This document shows positions 17,087-25,871 of a stretch of DNA of 64,000 bases, piece by piece. Source of the stretch: Rapidithrix thailandica (lineage in GTDB: Bacteria; Bacteroidota; Bacteroidia; Cytophagales; Flammeovirgaceae); NCBI RefSeq assembly GCF_039710355.1, contig NZ_JBDKWZ010000005.1, forward strand, positions 1-64,000. The letters run 5' to 3'. The notes beneath the pieces were generated by a model. It ran no database searches, was not told where the DNA came from, and saw nothing but the letters and a program-made list of their open reading frames with translations. Within the stretch, counting starts at the first letter, position 1, and every line of letters starts with the position of its first letter. The position numbers and the translations under genes are program-made.

Positions 17087-17227
17087 TTAGAGCATGTTTG
17101 AAATTCGTTGCGGAGGAGCGCCCCTTTGCCGGTAAAAAATATCCGTTTAGAGTTCTCAGAATGCTGTGTTGAGGTGCCTGAAATGGGCGTTTTGGGCTCA
17201 AACGGATGAAATCTAAACATGCCCTTA
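17087..17227 (+). mobile_element. MITE-like element with TTA target duplication
   Basis: A 135-bp element at 17090-17224 starts GAGCATGTTT and ends AAACATGCCC, an inverted repeat with one mismatch, with less exact pairing further in. TTA flanks both sides (17087-17089 and 17225-17227), as in a 3-bp target duplication. Inside, ATCCGTTT (17141-17148) pairs with AAACGGAT (17200-17207). No transposase frame is present. IS5-family elements often make TNA duplications and have GAG or GGG ends, so it may be a non-autonomous relative; the family is inference. Confidence 0.65.
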
Positions 17228-17305
17228 GCATAGGTCCCGAAAGGATGTGGGAGGCTAAGTTTCCAATACCATAAGCAGGCTGGAAGTCGTGTAAGTTTTT
17301 GCCAC

Positions 17306-17890
17306 TTACAAGTCTTTCAGGTAGTTGTAGAATTTTTCGGTACTATAGTCGGCCATTTTTTCATGTTTTAATACAACTTTACCTTCCGGAGAAATCACGA
17401 AAGTAGTAGGAATGGAGTTGCTTTGATAAATTGCAGGCAATGGAGAGGTCAATTGGTAAACCGGGAAATCATATGCTTTGTTAGCCAAGAACTTGCGAAG
17501 TTTTTCAGAGTCTTCATCTACGGATAACATAACAAATACGATATTCTCCTGGGTTTCCAGTTTTTGATACAGTTGGTGAATGGAGGGCATTTCGGCAATA
17601 CAGGGAGGGCACCAAGTGGCCCAAAAGTTCATGAAAATAGTTTTGCCTTTTAAACTTTGAAAGTCCAGAAGCTCGCCATCCATATTTTGTAATTGAAAAT
17701 CATAATCTGCTGTGGAGGCAGGTGTTGCCAGAGTGTCCAAGTCAGGGTTCATCAACCCCGTGTACAAAACCCCGCGTTGTAATGTGCCTATTACCGTAGT
17801 ATGCCAACCGGTGAAATATAAAATTGCCAGGAGGACAATGGTAATTCCTAAATTTCTTAACTCTTTGAATATCTTTTTCTTTGTGCTCAT
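17306..17890 (-). CDS. TlpA/ResA-like thioredoxin-fold protein
   Basis: This 194-residue protein has one N-terminal membrane anchor (about residues 13-28) and a periplasmic thioredoxin-like domain. The active site is WATWCPPC, with Cys94 and Cys97, preceded by GKTIFMNFWATW. The conserved cis-Pro region is in SIPTTFVIS. This is the TlpA/ResA layout. Such proteins reduce disulfides outside the cytoplasm, often for cytochrome c maturation, but no cytochrome genes are nearby. A MITE-like element lies downstream. Confidence 0.9.
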   Translation of the reverse strand: MSTKKKIFKELRNLGITIVLLAILYFTGWHTTVIGTLQRGVLYTGLMNPDLDTLATPASTADYDFQLQNMDGELLDFQSLKGKTIFMNFWATWCPPCIAEMPSIHQLYQKLETQENIVFVMLSVDEDSEKLRKFLANKAYDFPVYQLTSPLPAIYQSNSIPTTFVISPEGKVVLKHEKMADYSTEKFYNYLKDL

Positions 17891-18133
17891 GGATTTTTTA
17901 GATACTTGTATCCCAAAGTAAGTAAGGATCCGGCATATATTGCCTCTTACAGGTCAAAAATAAAGTAACTTCCGGGCAGTATTCGGTTTAGCCGGAAACA
18001 AACCGCTGTTATTTTCAAAGGAAATGCTTTTAATACATTTGACTTTTGCTTTTATTACTTTTAATTTCTTCTGTCGTAAAGAACTGCTCCAAAATTTTTA
18101 TTTTAGCGAAAGATTGAAAACAAAACGAATTGA

Positions 18134-18520
18134 ATGTTTAATAAACTACTGGGTAAGAAAAAAGTAACAGACAAGCAAAGTGATGAACAATCGGTAGTGG
18201 CAAAACTGCTTGAAAACTTGACTCGCTTGCTGGAAAGCTACCTAAGCTTGATAAAGCTGGAGGTGAAAGCCGGCACGGCTAAAATATTAGCGGTTTTTAT
18301 CATTGTTTGTGCAGTGGTAGTTATGCTGTCGTTTTTTGCCTTCTTTGTGAGTTTTGGTTTGGCATTAGTGCTGAGCTACTGGCTGGAAATCCCTCAGTTT
18401 TACGGCTTTTTTATGGTGTCAGGATTGTATGTTCTGTTGACTTTTGTGGTGATTAAACTACGGGGCCCCTTACGCATTGCATTGCTGAAAGTGCTGGATG
18501 GACTATTCCAAAAATCATAA
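18134..18520 (+). CDS. Phage-holin-superfamily membrane protein
   Basis: This 128-residue protein has a charged N-terminal helix followed by two hydrophobic segments (about residues 50-80 and 90-110). The pattern with LLESYLSLIKLEVKA before the first segment is typical of the DUF1469 / holin-X family, which is found widely in bacteria without phages. Its role is unknown and is often linked with envelope stress. It lies 17 bases upstream of the 18538 gene and probably shares its transcript. Confidence 0.78.
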   Translation: MFNKLLGKKKVTDKQSDEQSVVAKLLENLTRLLESYLSLIKLEVKAGTAKILAVFIIVCAVVVMLSFFAFFVSFGLALVLSYWLEIPQFYGFFMVSGLYVLLTFVVIKLRGPLRIALLKVLDGLFQKS

Positions 18521-18537
18521 CCTAAACAAACGATACT

Positions 18538-18933
18538 GTGGAAGATGCTATCAAAAAGGAAAAGGAACGGGTATTAACGGAGATTGCTCATTATAAAAAA
18601 GAAGTGCAGCATCTTTCCGGAGGGGCGGTGGATGAACTGGTAAACCGGGGGAAAGGGCTCATCTTCATGGGGCTGGGGGCCATGATTACATATGTCTTGG
18701 TGAGAATGCTCTTGCGGAAACCCAATAAATACAAAGCAGAGCTAAAAGCCCTCAAAACCTCCGTGGACCAAGTTGCTTCGGCACAGCCTGTATCAAAAGT
18801 GCAAAAGGAGTCCTTTCTTTCAAAAATGATTCGCGAAAACCTTTCGGTGATGATTATGGCAGCGGCCAAAAAGGGTTTGAAAAAGTTGGTCAGGGAATAC
18901 TTGAACGAAAGAGCGAACGGAACTGAAGAATAA
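18538..18933 (+). CDS. Small membrane protein, partner of the holin-like gene
   Basis: This 131-residue protein begins with a GTG (EDAIKKEKERVLTEI). One hydrophobic segment lies at about residues 40-60 (LIFMGLGAMITYVLVRMLL). The rest is basic and probably helical. I do not recognise the family with certainty. It is 17 bases downstream of the holin-like gene, and similar two-gene units occur in other Bacteroidota. A joint role at the inner membrane is inferred from the pairing only. Confidence 0.7.
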   Translation: MEDAIKKEKERVLTEIAHYKKEVQHLSGGAVDELVNRGKGLIFMGLGAMITYVLVRMLLRKPNKYKAELKALKTSVDQVASAQPVSKVQKESFLSKMIRENLSVMIMAAAKKGLKKLVREYLNERANGTEE

Positions 18934-19149
18934 CGCATAGGGCGATTATTAGCTTCCAGGCAAATCAGCGCTGAAGCCCCATGGCTATCGCTATAAAAAA
19001 TCTAAAAAAATCCCTGATTCCGAACGAATTTCCATAGAAATTTAAAGAAGAGAACAGTTTGATTCTCAAATTTGCAATCCAAATTTTGACTTTCCTGTTT
19101 TAATGACTTTATTTGCAGCATTATTTGTAGAAAATTAACTATTAGAAGT

Positions 19150-19386
19150 ATGTCAGAAATAGCACAAAAGGTAAAGAAAATCATCATCGATAAATTAGGA
19201 GTAGAGGAGTCTGAAGTTACTCCAGAAGCAAGTTTTACCAATGATTTGGGAGCTGATTCACTGGATACTGTAGAGCTAATCATGGAATTTGAAAAAGAAT
19301 TCAATATCTCTATTCCCGATGACCAAGCTGAGAGCATTACTACTGTAGGTCAAGCCATATCTTATCTTGAAGAGCACACTAGCTAA
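19150..19386 (+). CDS. acpP: Acyl carrier protein
   Basis: This 78-residue acidic protein carries fatty acyl chains on a phosphopantetheine arm. The attachment site is Ser37 in GADSLDTVEL, and the rest of the four-helix fold is normal. It is followed by fabF and rnc, the usual order in this phylum. A stem-loop lies in the 123-base gap before fabF and may set different expression levels of the two. Confidence 0.98.
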   Translation: MSEIAQKVKKIIIDKLGVEESEVTPEASFTNDLGADSLDTVELIMEFEKEFNISIPDDQAESITTVGQAISYLEEHTS

Positions 19387-19422
19387 GAAGTTAATTTTTT
19401 GACGTAAAATTATTATCTTGTG

Positions 19423-19470
19423 GACCTGCAAGGTAGCATTCGATATGCTGTATCGGATACCTTACAGGTC
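19423..19470 (+). promoter_or_regulatory. Long stem-loop between acpP and fabF
   Basis: GACCTGCAAGGTA (19423-19435) pairs with TACCTTACAGGTC (19458-19470) with one C-A mismatch. Inside, CGATA (19441-19445) pairs with TATCG (19451-19455). Only TAATTTGTT follows, so it is a poor terminator. A processing site, 3' end stabiliser or attenuator is more likely. It lies upstream of rnc in the same transcript. Confidence 0.6.
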
Positions 19471-19509
19471 TAATTTGTTCATAAGGAAAATCAAACTGAG
19501 GGATATTCC

Positions 19510-20763
19510 ATGGAACTCAAAAGAGTAGTTGTAACCGGTATCGGAGCCTTGACTCCCATCGGCAATAATAAAGAAGAATACTGGGCAAATCTGGAGAAAG
19601 GAGTGAGTGGTGCAGCACCTATTACAAGGTTTGACACAACCAATTTCAAAACCAAGTTTGCTTGCGAAATTAAGAATTTCGATATAAAGGACCATATCGA
19701 GCGAAAGGAAGCTCGGAAAATGGACTTGTTTACTCAGTATGCAATGGTGGTTGCTGCTGAGGCCGTTCAAGATTCCAAATTGGACCTGGAAGCCATAGAT
19801 TTAGGTCGCTCCGGAGTTATCTGGGGGTCCGGCATTGGAGGCTTAACTACCTTTCATGAGGAAGTGAGCGGATATGCAACCGGCAATGGCGTGCCGCGCT
19901 TTAACCCATTCTTTATTCCTAAAATGATTGCGGATTTAAGTGCAGGGCATATTTCTATAAAATACGGGTTTAGAGGCCCTAACTTCGTGACGGTGTCCGC
20001 CTGTGCCTCTTCTACCAATGCCATTGTCGATGCTTATAACTATATCCGCCTAGGAAAAGCCGATGTGTTCATTACCGGAGGGTCTGAAGCAGCGGTTGTA
20101 GAATCCGGAATCGGTGGATTTAACGCCCTAAAAGCGTTGTCTGAACGCAATGATTCCCCGGAAACAGCTTCTCGTCCTTTCGACAAAGACCGGAATGGTT
20201 TTGTGTTGGGTGAGGGAGCCGGAGCTTTGATTCTGGAAGAACTGGAACATGCCAAAGCTCGTGGCGCCAAGATTTACGCGGAAGTCATCGGAGGCGGTAT
20301 GTCAGCAGATGCTTATCATATTACAGCTCCTCATCCGGAAGGACTCGGGGCTACCAGTGTGATGCATGATGCCTTGAACGATGCAGGAATTACACCTGAT
20401 CAGGTAGATTACATCAACGTACACGGTACTTCTACCCCGTTGGGTGATGTGAGTGAGGTGAAAGCGATTGAATCTGTTTTCGGAGAGCATGCATATAAGT
20501 TAAATATCAGTTCTACCAAATCTATGACCGGACACTTGTTGGGGGCCGCCGGAGCGATCGAAACGATTGCTTGTTTGTTTGCACTGGAAAAACAAGTCGT
20601 GCCGCCAACGATCAATCACTTTACAGATGATGAGGAGTTTGATCCTAGATTGAACTTTACCTTTAGCCAGGCTCAACAACGTGAAATCAATACTGTATTG
20701 AGTAATACGTTTGGGTTTGGCGGACATAATTTTTCAGTTCTACTGCGAAAATTTAACGGGTAG
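19510..20763 (+). CDS. fabF: Beta-ketoacyl-ACP synthase II
   Basis: This 417-residue condensing enzyme elongates fatty acids with malonyl-ACP. The nucleophile is Cys165 in TVSACASSTNAI. The two histidines are in INVHGTSTPLGD and SMTGHLLGAAGA. The N-terminus KRVVVTGIGALTPIGN is typical and the length is normal. It lies 123 bases after acpP. Its stop codon overlaps the GTG start of rnc by one base, which points to translational coupling. Confidence 0.97.
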   Translation: MELKRVVVTGIGALTPIGNNKEEYWANLEKGVSGAAPITRFDTTNFKTKFACEIKNFDIKDHIERKEARKMDLFTQYAMVVAAEAVQDSKLDLEAIDLGRSGVIWGSGIGGLTTFHEEVSGYATGNGVPRFNPFFIPKMIADLSAGHISIKYGFRGPNFVTVSACASSTNAIVDAYNYIRLGKADVFITGGSEAAVVESGIGGFNALKALSERNDSPETASRPFDKDRNGFVLGEGAGALILEELEHAKARGAKIYAEVIGGGMSADAYHITAPHPEGLGATSVMHDALNDAGITPDQVDYINVHGTSTPLGDVSEVKAIESVFGEHAYKLNISSTKSMTGHLLGAAGAIETIACLFALEKQVVPPTINHFTDDEEFDPRLNFTFSQAQQREINTVLSNTFGFGGHNFSVLLRKFNG

Positions 20764-21518
20764 TGCATTTCACTAGATTTTTTACACGTTGGATTAAAAA
20801 TTATTCTGCAAAAGATAAAAAGCTAATAGAAGCTGTCAAAAGAATCACAGGAGTAAAGCCCTATAATGTGGAGCTTTACTCCTTGGCTATGAAACATACT
20901 TCTATTGCTAAAGAAAACACTCACGGTTTTAAAGAATCCAATGAACGTCTTGAATATTTGGGCGATGCCGTACTAGGTGCGGTAGTGGCCGAATACCTCT
21001 TTAAACGCTTTCCTTACAAAGATGAAGGTTTCCTGACCGAAATCCGCTCCCGTATTGTCAACCGGGAATCCCTCAACAGATTGGCCATTAAAATCGGCTT
21101 AAGCCAACTGGTAGAATACGAGGGGAGGAAGAGAAATTCCCAAACGTTTAAATCGATTTATGGCGATGCCATGGAAGCTTTTGTAGGGGCCGTGTACCTG
21201 GACAAAGGCTTTAAGTACTGCCGGAAATTTATTGTGAAACAGCTGTTGATTCAACATTATGATCTTGAAGAAATTATAGAAACAACCACCAACTTCAAGA
21301 GCTTGATCATTGAATGGGCACAGAAAAACAATAAAGACATCAATTTCGAAACCGCTCAAAAAAGCGCTACCAAAAAAAGCAACAAACAATTTAAAGTAAA
21401 ACTGTTGTTGGATACGGAATTGATTGCCGAGGGAAATGGCTACAGTAAAAAGAAAGCCGAGCAAGATGCGGCCCGTAAATCTTGCGAAGCATTGGGTATC
21501 GATAAAAACAGTATTTGA
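20763..21518 (+). CDS. rnc: Ribonuclease III
   Basis: This 251-residue enzyme cuts double-stranded RNA, including rRNA precursors. The catalytic domain has the signature NERLEYLGDAVLGAVVAEYL at about residues 60-79 and a second acidic site in SIYGDAMEAFVGAVYLD. The double-stranded RNA-binding domain covers about residues 180-245 (NKQFKVKLLLD..GYSKKKAEQDAARK). The start is GTG, overlapping the fabF stop TAG by one base. Being in one operon with a long hairpin upstream raises the chance of self-regulation. Confidence 0.96.
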   Translation: MHFTRFFTRWIKNYSAKDKKLIEAVKRITGVKPYNVELYSLAMKHTSIAKENTHGFKESNERLEYLGDAVLGAVVAEYLFKRFPYKDEGFLTEIRSRIVNRESLNRLAIKIGLSQLVEYEGRKRNSQTFKSIYGDAMEAFVGAVYLDKGFKYCRKFIVKQLLIQHYDLEEIIETTTNFKSLIIEWAQKNNKDINFETAQKSATKKSNKQFKVKLLLDTELIAEGNGYSKKKAEQDAARKSCEALGIDKNSI

Positions 21519-21639
21519 CTCCGCTCCGGAAAATTTATGGATTAACACTTAACAGACGGGTGTTAAAGGAACTTCCTATAGAAAAATGCGCCTTTTAAAG
21601 TAATTGACTTCTTGTTTTTACTTTAGCTTAACATCCCCT

Positions 21640-23295
21640 ATGGCGTATTCCTCAGTCTTTGTTGATATTCACTGTCATCCGGTTATGAAACATTTCCACA
21701 ATGATAAATTAGATTTGTGGAAATCTTATCCCCGGCAGGGTTTGCGGGGCTTTATTAACTCCATTGTCAGAATTCCGGCTTTTTCTCAATCCGACTTCCG
21801 GAAACTGGCTCAAGCCAATGTGCAAGTTGTCTTTTGTGCCTTACATCCTCCCGAACAGAAAATGTCCATCAGCAGCATGTATTATGCCCATCCTGCCTCC
21901 ATGCTTCGTAAAATGGTGGAAACCCTGGCAGGACGCATCACCTCCGTAGCTTACCGCAAAATCAATGAATACTTTCAGTCTACGACTTACGACCACTACT
22001 CCCAGTTGAAATATGAGATAAAACAATTACTCAAGAGTTCCGAGCAAAATGATTGTTTCAGTAAAGTGAAAATTAACGGAACGACCAAAAGGTGTAGTTA
22101 TCACTTGGTAAAAAATGCTACTGAAATTCACGATATCCTGGAGAAAAACAAACAATTTCCGGAGCAACTTACCATCGCTGTAGTGCTGACGGTGGAAGGG
22201 CTACATGCACTGGGACGCGGACATATAAACTTTAACGGTTATCGCAATCCGCGCAATGTCAAGGACAATGAAATCTTATACAGGTTGGATTTGGTCAAAG
22301 GGGTAGGGGAGGCCGGAGATCCGGTGTGGAACTATACTCCTATTTGGGTGAACTTGACCCATATGTTTAGTAATTCCATTTGCGGGCATGCTCAGGGGTT
22401 TAACCTGTTTTTCAGGATGGTATTGGAGTATGCGGAGCCTTTCGGACCCTTGTTTGGCCAACAGAGTCGTGTGGGCCTGAACCAGGGGATCACTCCTCTG
22501 GGTGAAAAGGTCATCAAACGTTTACTGGGAATCGACTCGGACTCAAAGCAACGGAAGGCCCGGAATGAGGCCACGGGAAAGAGGATTCTGATTGATATCA
22601 AGCATATGAGCACACAGTCCCGGATGGATTATTATGCATTACTGGATCAATACCAACAGGAGCACCCCGAAGATAGCATTCCGATTGTGATGAGTCATGC
22701 TGCGGTAAATGGTAAAAAGAGTGTGTACGATGAGCCAGATCCGGTAGACAGCGAGATTGAATACGACCGCTCGGGAGGATTTAACCCTTGGAGTATCAAT
22801 TTGTATGACGATGAAATTGTGCGTATTCATCAATCAAAGGGCTTGATCGGTTTGATCTTTTCCGAACGAATCCTGGCAGGTGGCGAAAAATTGAGATACC
22901 TTAAAAACCAGCTCCGAAAAGGAGATACCGTACAAGACAAAGGGCTTTATGCTTACTTTCGTAAATCACGGAACCGCTTCAAATGGACCCGTTTGATTTT
23001 GGATCAAATTTATCATATTGTAAATACGGTTATGCAAAGCCAAAATGTACCGGGAAGTACCAAAAGTAAAGTATGGGACATTATTTGTATCGGCTCTGAT
23101 TTTGACGGGCAAATTACCCCTATCGGACCGTACAAATCGGTCAAAGCATTTCCTGTTTTCAAACAGACGCTCCTGGAAATGCTTTGCAAAGACACCCGGT
23201 TCGAACCGCTCAAAAGGGGCTTTTCAGAAGAAGAGCTGGTGGATAAAATCTGTTTTAAAAATGCATACCTTTTCTTAAATAGGAATTTCAAATAA
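21640..23295 (+). CDS. Peptidase M19-like membrane-dipeptidase family protein
   Basis: This protein has the metal-binding start of the M19 family, VFVDIHCHPV, and the later SDFDGQITPIG motif. IPIVMSHAAV and GLIGLIFSERIL also match the family barrel. At 551 residues it is longer than the usual 350-450, with inserted segments around residues 85-200. Members cut dipeptides or related amides with two zinc ions. No signal peptide is visible. I use the ATG at 21640 rather than the in-frame TTG at 21604, because the conserved fold begins six residues after this Met. Confidence 0.75.
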   Translation: MAYSSVFVDIHCHPVMKHFHNDKLDLWKSYPRQGLRGFINSIVRIPAFSQSDFRKLAQANVQVVFCALHPPEQKMSISSMYYAHPASMLRKMVETLAGRITSVAYRKINEYFQSTTYDHYSQLKYEIKQLLKSSEQNDCFSKVKINGTTKRCSYHLVKNATEIHDILEKNKQFPEQLTIAVVLTVEGLHALGRGHINFNGYRNPRNVKDNEILYRLDLVKGVGEAGDPVWNYTPIWVNLTHMFSNSICGHAQGFNLFFRMVLEYAEPFGPLFGQQSRVGLNQGITPLGEKVIKRLLGIDSDSKQRKARNEATGKRILIDIKHMSTQSRMDYYALLDQYQQEHPEDSIPIVMSHAAVNGKKSVYDEPDPVDSEIEYDRSGGFNPWSINLYDDEIVRIHQSKGLIGLIFSERILAGGEKLRYLKNQLRKGDTVQDKGLYAYFRKSRNRFKWTRLILDQIYHIVNTVMQSQNVPGSTKSKVWDIICIGSDFDGQITPIGPYKSVKAFPVFKQTLLEMLCKDTRFEPLKRGFSEEELVDKICFKNAYLFLNRNFK

Positions 23296-23488
23296 ACACA
23301 AGAAACTTGTGTGTGAAGAAAATAAAGATGTGTATTCATTGAATAGTACAATTTTTATTAGGTATAAATCACTATTTTTATTCATTAATAATGCTAATGT
23401 ATAGAGTGGTTTTTTCTATTAATAGCCTTCTTGTAGCTATTTAGAAGTGCTATTTCTAAATAATTCTTAATTTTTGTTTTTTGAGAAA

Positions 23489-23517
23489 ATACTATTTTGC
23501 CAGAAATAGTATCTTTG
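23489..23517 (+). promoter_or_regulatory. Inverted repeat overlapping a -7 box
   Basis: ATACTATTT (23489-23497) and AAATAGTAT (23504-23512) form a perfect 9-bp inverted repeat with a 6-base spacer. The 3' arm overlaps TATCTTTG (23510-23517), a TAnnTTTG match. It is 95 bases upstream of the T9SS protein gene. The rest of the 316-base gap from 23296 is AT-rich with no gene. Confidence 0.5.
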
Positions 23518-23611
23518 CCTTGAGTACATGACTGAAATTCATTTTTGATCTTGAAAATGAAATTGCGCCATGTTCTTAAATAACACTGAATACTCCTAAT
23601 TCAAACCTGTT

Positions 23612-25174
23612 ATGAGAGAAAAACAACTGACAAAGTGGTCCGGTATAGCAATGGGCGCTTTGCTAATACTTCTATTGAGTCCCCCGGTTCATTTATTTGC
23701 AGCAAATTATACCTCCTCCACAAGTGGTGATTGGGTAGATAATACTACTTGGAATGGTGGCAATGTTCCTCCAACAACAAACTTAAGGAACGGAACCGTT
23801 AAAATATTTGGGGGGCATGCTATTAATCGGAACGGAAGGTTGAAAGCCGGGAATAGCCTGAATATTGAGATATTTTCTAATGCAAGTTTACATATTAATG
23901 GGAATTTTGAGGCCAATAACAATCTTACTTTGAAAATATCAGGTACTCTTATTATTGAAGGAGATTTTAAAGTTGGAGAAAACTGTACCATTGAGTTAAG
24001 CAATAATGGGAAGTTGATTATAAAAGGAAACTCAGAGTTTGGGGATGAAGCGACCTTAAAAGTTAGTGATAATACTGATTTGCAGATAGATGGAAGTGCC
24101 GATTTTGGAGAAAAGTCAAAGGTGGAAGTAAAAAACACCGGAGAGCTAAAAGTAGGAGGAGGTCTGAGTTTTGATGAGGAAGCAGAAGTGAAAATAGAAG
24201 GAGAAGGCGATTTGCAGGTGGGTGGAAGTGCCGATTTTGGAGAAAAGTCAAAGGTGGAAGTAAAAAACACCGGAGAGCTAAAAGTAGGAGGAGATTTAAG
24301 CTTTGATGAGGAAGCAGAAGTAAAAATAGAAGGAGAAGGTGATTTGCAGGTGGATGGAAGTGCTGAGTTTGGAGAGGATGCAAAGGTGGAAGTGAAAAAC
24401 TCCGGAGAGTTAAAAGTAGGAGAAGATTTAAGCTTTGATGGAGATGCAGAAGTAAAAGTAGATGGAGATGGTACTTTAGATATTGGAAGAGATGTGGTAT
24501 TTGACCCGGACCCCAAAAAACTGGATGGGAATGGTACTGTCAATATCGGTAGAAATACTTGTCAATACTGGGAAGATCAAGGTTATAAAGGGACTTGTAA
24601 TGACAATACGATTCCTTTGCCGATTACCTTGTTAAGTTTTCATGTTCAACAAGCCCAAGGCAAAGTAGTAATTGATTGGACTACCGCATCGGAAATCAAT
24701 AATGAGTACTTTGAGGTGCAACGTTCGCAAGACGGAAAAACCTTCACAAGTATCGGGCAGGTTCAGGGAAGTGGAACTACCGATCATCTTCAGGCCTATC
24801 AATACACGGATCATGGCCCACAAATCGGTTGGTTATACTACCGTCTGAAACAAACGGATTTTGATGGGAAAAGTGAGTACTTTCATACAGCTGCTGTAAA
24901 TTATGTAGCGGGAGAAAAAAGGTTGGAGGTTTATCCGAATCCGGTAAGTGGGTATCAAGTCCAATTGAAAATAGGGTATTTGGAAAAGGCTTCCACGCTG
25001 GTTCAGGTAGTCGACTTTCAAGGGAATGTAGTCTTTTCACAAACGTACGAGAACAGATCTCAAAGCTATTTTGATCAACAGATACAATTACCTCAACACT
25101 TGGCGAAAGGGATTTATGTAGTCAGATTGACCAATGGTACAGAGCAACAAATGATAAAACTGATCAAGAATTAA
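23612..25174 (+). CDS. Secreted repeat protein with T9SS sorting domain
   Basis: This 520-residue protein has a signal peptide (residues 1-30, ending LFAANY). Residues 31-310 alternate short beta strands and are likely a beta-solenoid, with three tandem 44-residue units at about 156-287 (see repeat). Residues 330-430 resemble the fibronectin-like region common before T9SS tails (ITLLSFHVQQAQGKVVIDW). The C-terminus (LEVYPNPVSGY..GIYVVRLTNG..MIKLIKN) is a type A sorting domain, so the protein should be exported by T9SS and attached to the surface. Function otherwise unknown. A terminator follows. Confidence 0.85.
   Translation: MREKQLTKWSGIAMGALLILLLSPPVHLFAANYTSSTSGDWVDNTTWNGGNVPPTTNLRNGTVKIFGGHAINRNGRLKAGNSLNIEIFSNASLHINGNFEANNNLTLKISGTLIIEGDFKVGENCTIELSNNGKLIIKGNSEFGDEATLKVSDNTDLQIDGSADFGEKSKVEVKNTGELKVGGGLSFDEEAEVKIEGEGDLQVGGSADFGEKSKVEVKNTGELKVGGDLSFDEEAEVKIEGEGDLQVDGSAEFGEDAKVEVKNSGELKVGEDLSFDGDAEVKVDGDGTLDIGRDVVFDPDPKKLDGNGTVNIGRNTCQYWEDQGYKGTCNDNTIPLPITLLSFHVQQAQGKVVIDWTTASEINNEYFEVQRSQDGKTFTSIGQVQGSGTTDHLQAYQYTDHGPQIGWLYYRLKQTDFDGKSEYFHTAAVNYVAGEKRLEVYPNPVSGYQVQLKIGYLEKASTLVQVVDFQGNVVFSQTYENRSQSYFDQQIQLPQHLAKGIYVVRLTNGTEQQMIKLIKN
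24077..24472 (+). repeat. Three tandem 132-bp in-frame repeats
   Basis: Units start at 24077, 24209 and 24341 and encode 44 residues each (DLQxxGSAxFGE..EVKIEGEG). Units 1 and 2 differ at 9 of 132 bases by my count and share a long identical run from GGAAGTGCC to GTAGGAGGAG, so the duplication is recent or gene conversion has kept them alike. Unit 3 is more divergent. Confidence 0.92.
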
Positions 25175-25202
25175 TAATGAAATTCTCTTACAATTAATCA
25201 TA

Positions 25203-25240
25203 AAATAGCCCCGGTACTTTAGAGCACTGGGGCTATTTTT
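25203..25240. terminator. Terminator between the T9SS protein gene and the TRIC gene
   Basis: AAATAGCCCC pairs with GGGGCTATTT over a 16-base loop and is followed by TTTTG. It lies between convergent genes and can serve both strands. Confidence 0.85.
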
Positions 25241-25265
25241 TGTTTGTCGGAAACTATTGCACGTT

Positions 25266-25871
25266 TTACCGCTTGAATTGTGGCAATTGTAAATTGTACT
25301 TGACCGCCAAAATGCGGATTGAGATGATCAGAATTAGCGAAACGACAAAATTTATATTGTAATTTACTCCCAAGCTATTTAAGGATAGAAATGTAATAGC
25401 TCCTGCCAAACAAGCACTGGCATAAATCTCTTTGCGATAAAGTATGGGAGTATCATTGATCAAGGTGTCGCGGATGACTCCACCCATGATGGCCGAAAAC
25501 ATTCCCATGATGGCCGCTACTTCCGGGGCCACACCAACGTCCAGGGCTTTTTTTGTTCCTACCAAAGTGAAAAATGCAATACCCATGGTGTCAAATAAAA
25601 GCAAGGTACGTTTGAGTTTTTCCAATTGATAATAAAACATGTACGTAATAGGCACTGCCAATAAAATGACATGTAAGTAGGAGGTGTCTCCCACCCAAGT
25701 CAAGGGATAGCTGCCCAGCAAAATATCCCGGAGACTTCCGCCACCAATCGCCGTAATAAATCCGGTAAATGTGGCTCCTAACCAATCTTGTTCTTTTTCT
25801 CTGACGGTCAGAATTCCTGAAATCGCAAAGGTAAATGTCCCTGCCAAATCAAATGCATAAAGTAGATTCAT
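25266..25871 (-). CDS. Trimeric intracellular cation (TRIC) channel family protein
   Basis: This 201-residue inner membrane protein belongs to the UPF0126 / TRIC family, with seven membrane segments in two repeats. Each repeat has the conserved glycine-rich GGGSLRDILLG-type motif: TAIGGGSLRDILLGSYP near residue 40 and AIMGGVIRDTLINDTP near residue 128. Bacterial members conduct potassium or other monovalent cations as trimers. The start codon is only 7 bases after a TAAATTTG box on this strand (25886-25879), so the leader should be very short. It is convergent with the T9SS protein gene. Confidence 0.92.
   Translation of the reverse strand: MNLLYAFDLAGTFTFAISGILTVREKEQDWLGATFTGFITAIGGGSLRDILLGSYPLTWVGDTSYLHVILLAVPITYMFYYQLEKLKRTLLLFDTMGIAFFTLVGTKKALDVGVAPEVAAIMGMFSAIMGGVIRDTLINDTPILYRKEIYASACLAGAITFLSLNSLGVNYNINFVVSLILIISIRILAVKYNLQLPQFKR

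Noticed and set aside
24077..24472. Regular repeats as a CRISPR array
   Set aside because: They are contiguous 132-bp in-frame coding units without spacers.
23707..24543. Long antisense open frame (278 codons) opposite the T9SS repeat protein
   Set aside because: It mirrors the repeated sense gene and its composition follows from the repeats; the sense strand has a signal peptide and T9SS tail.
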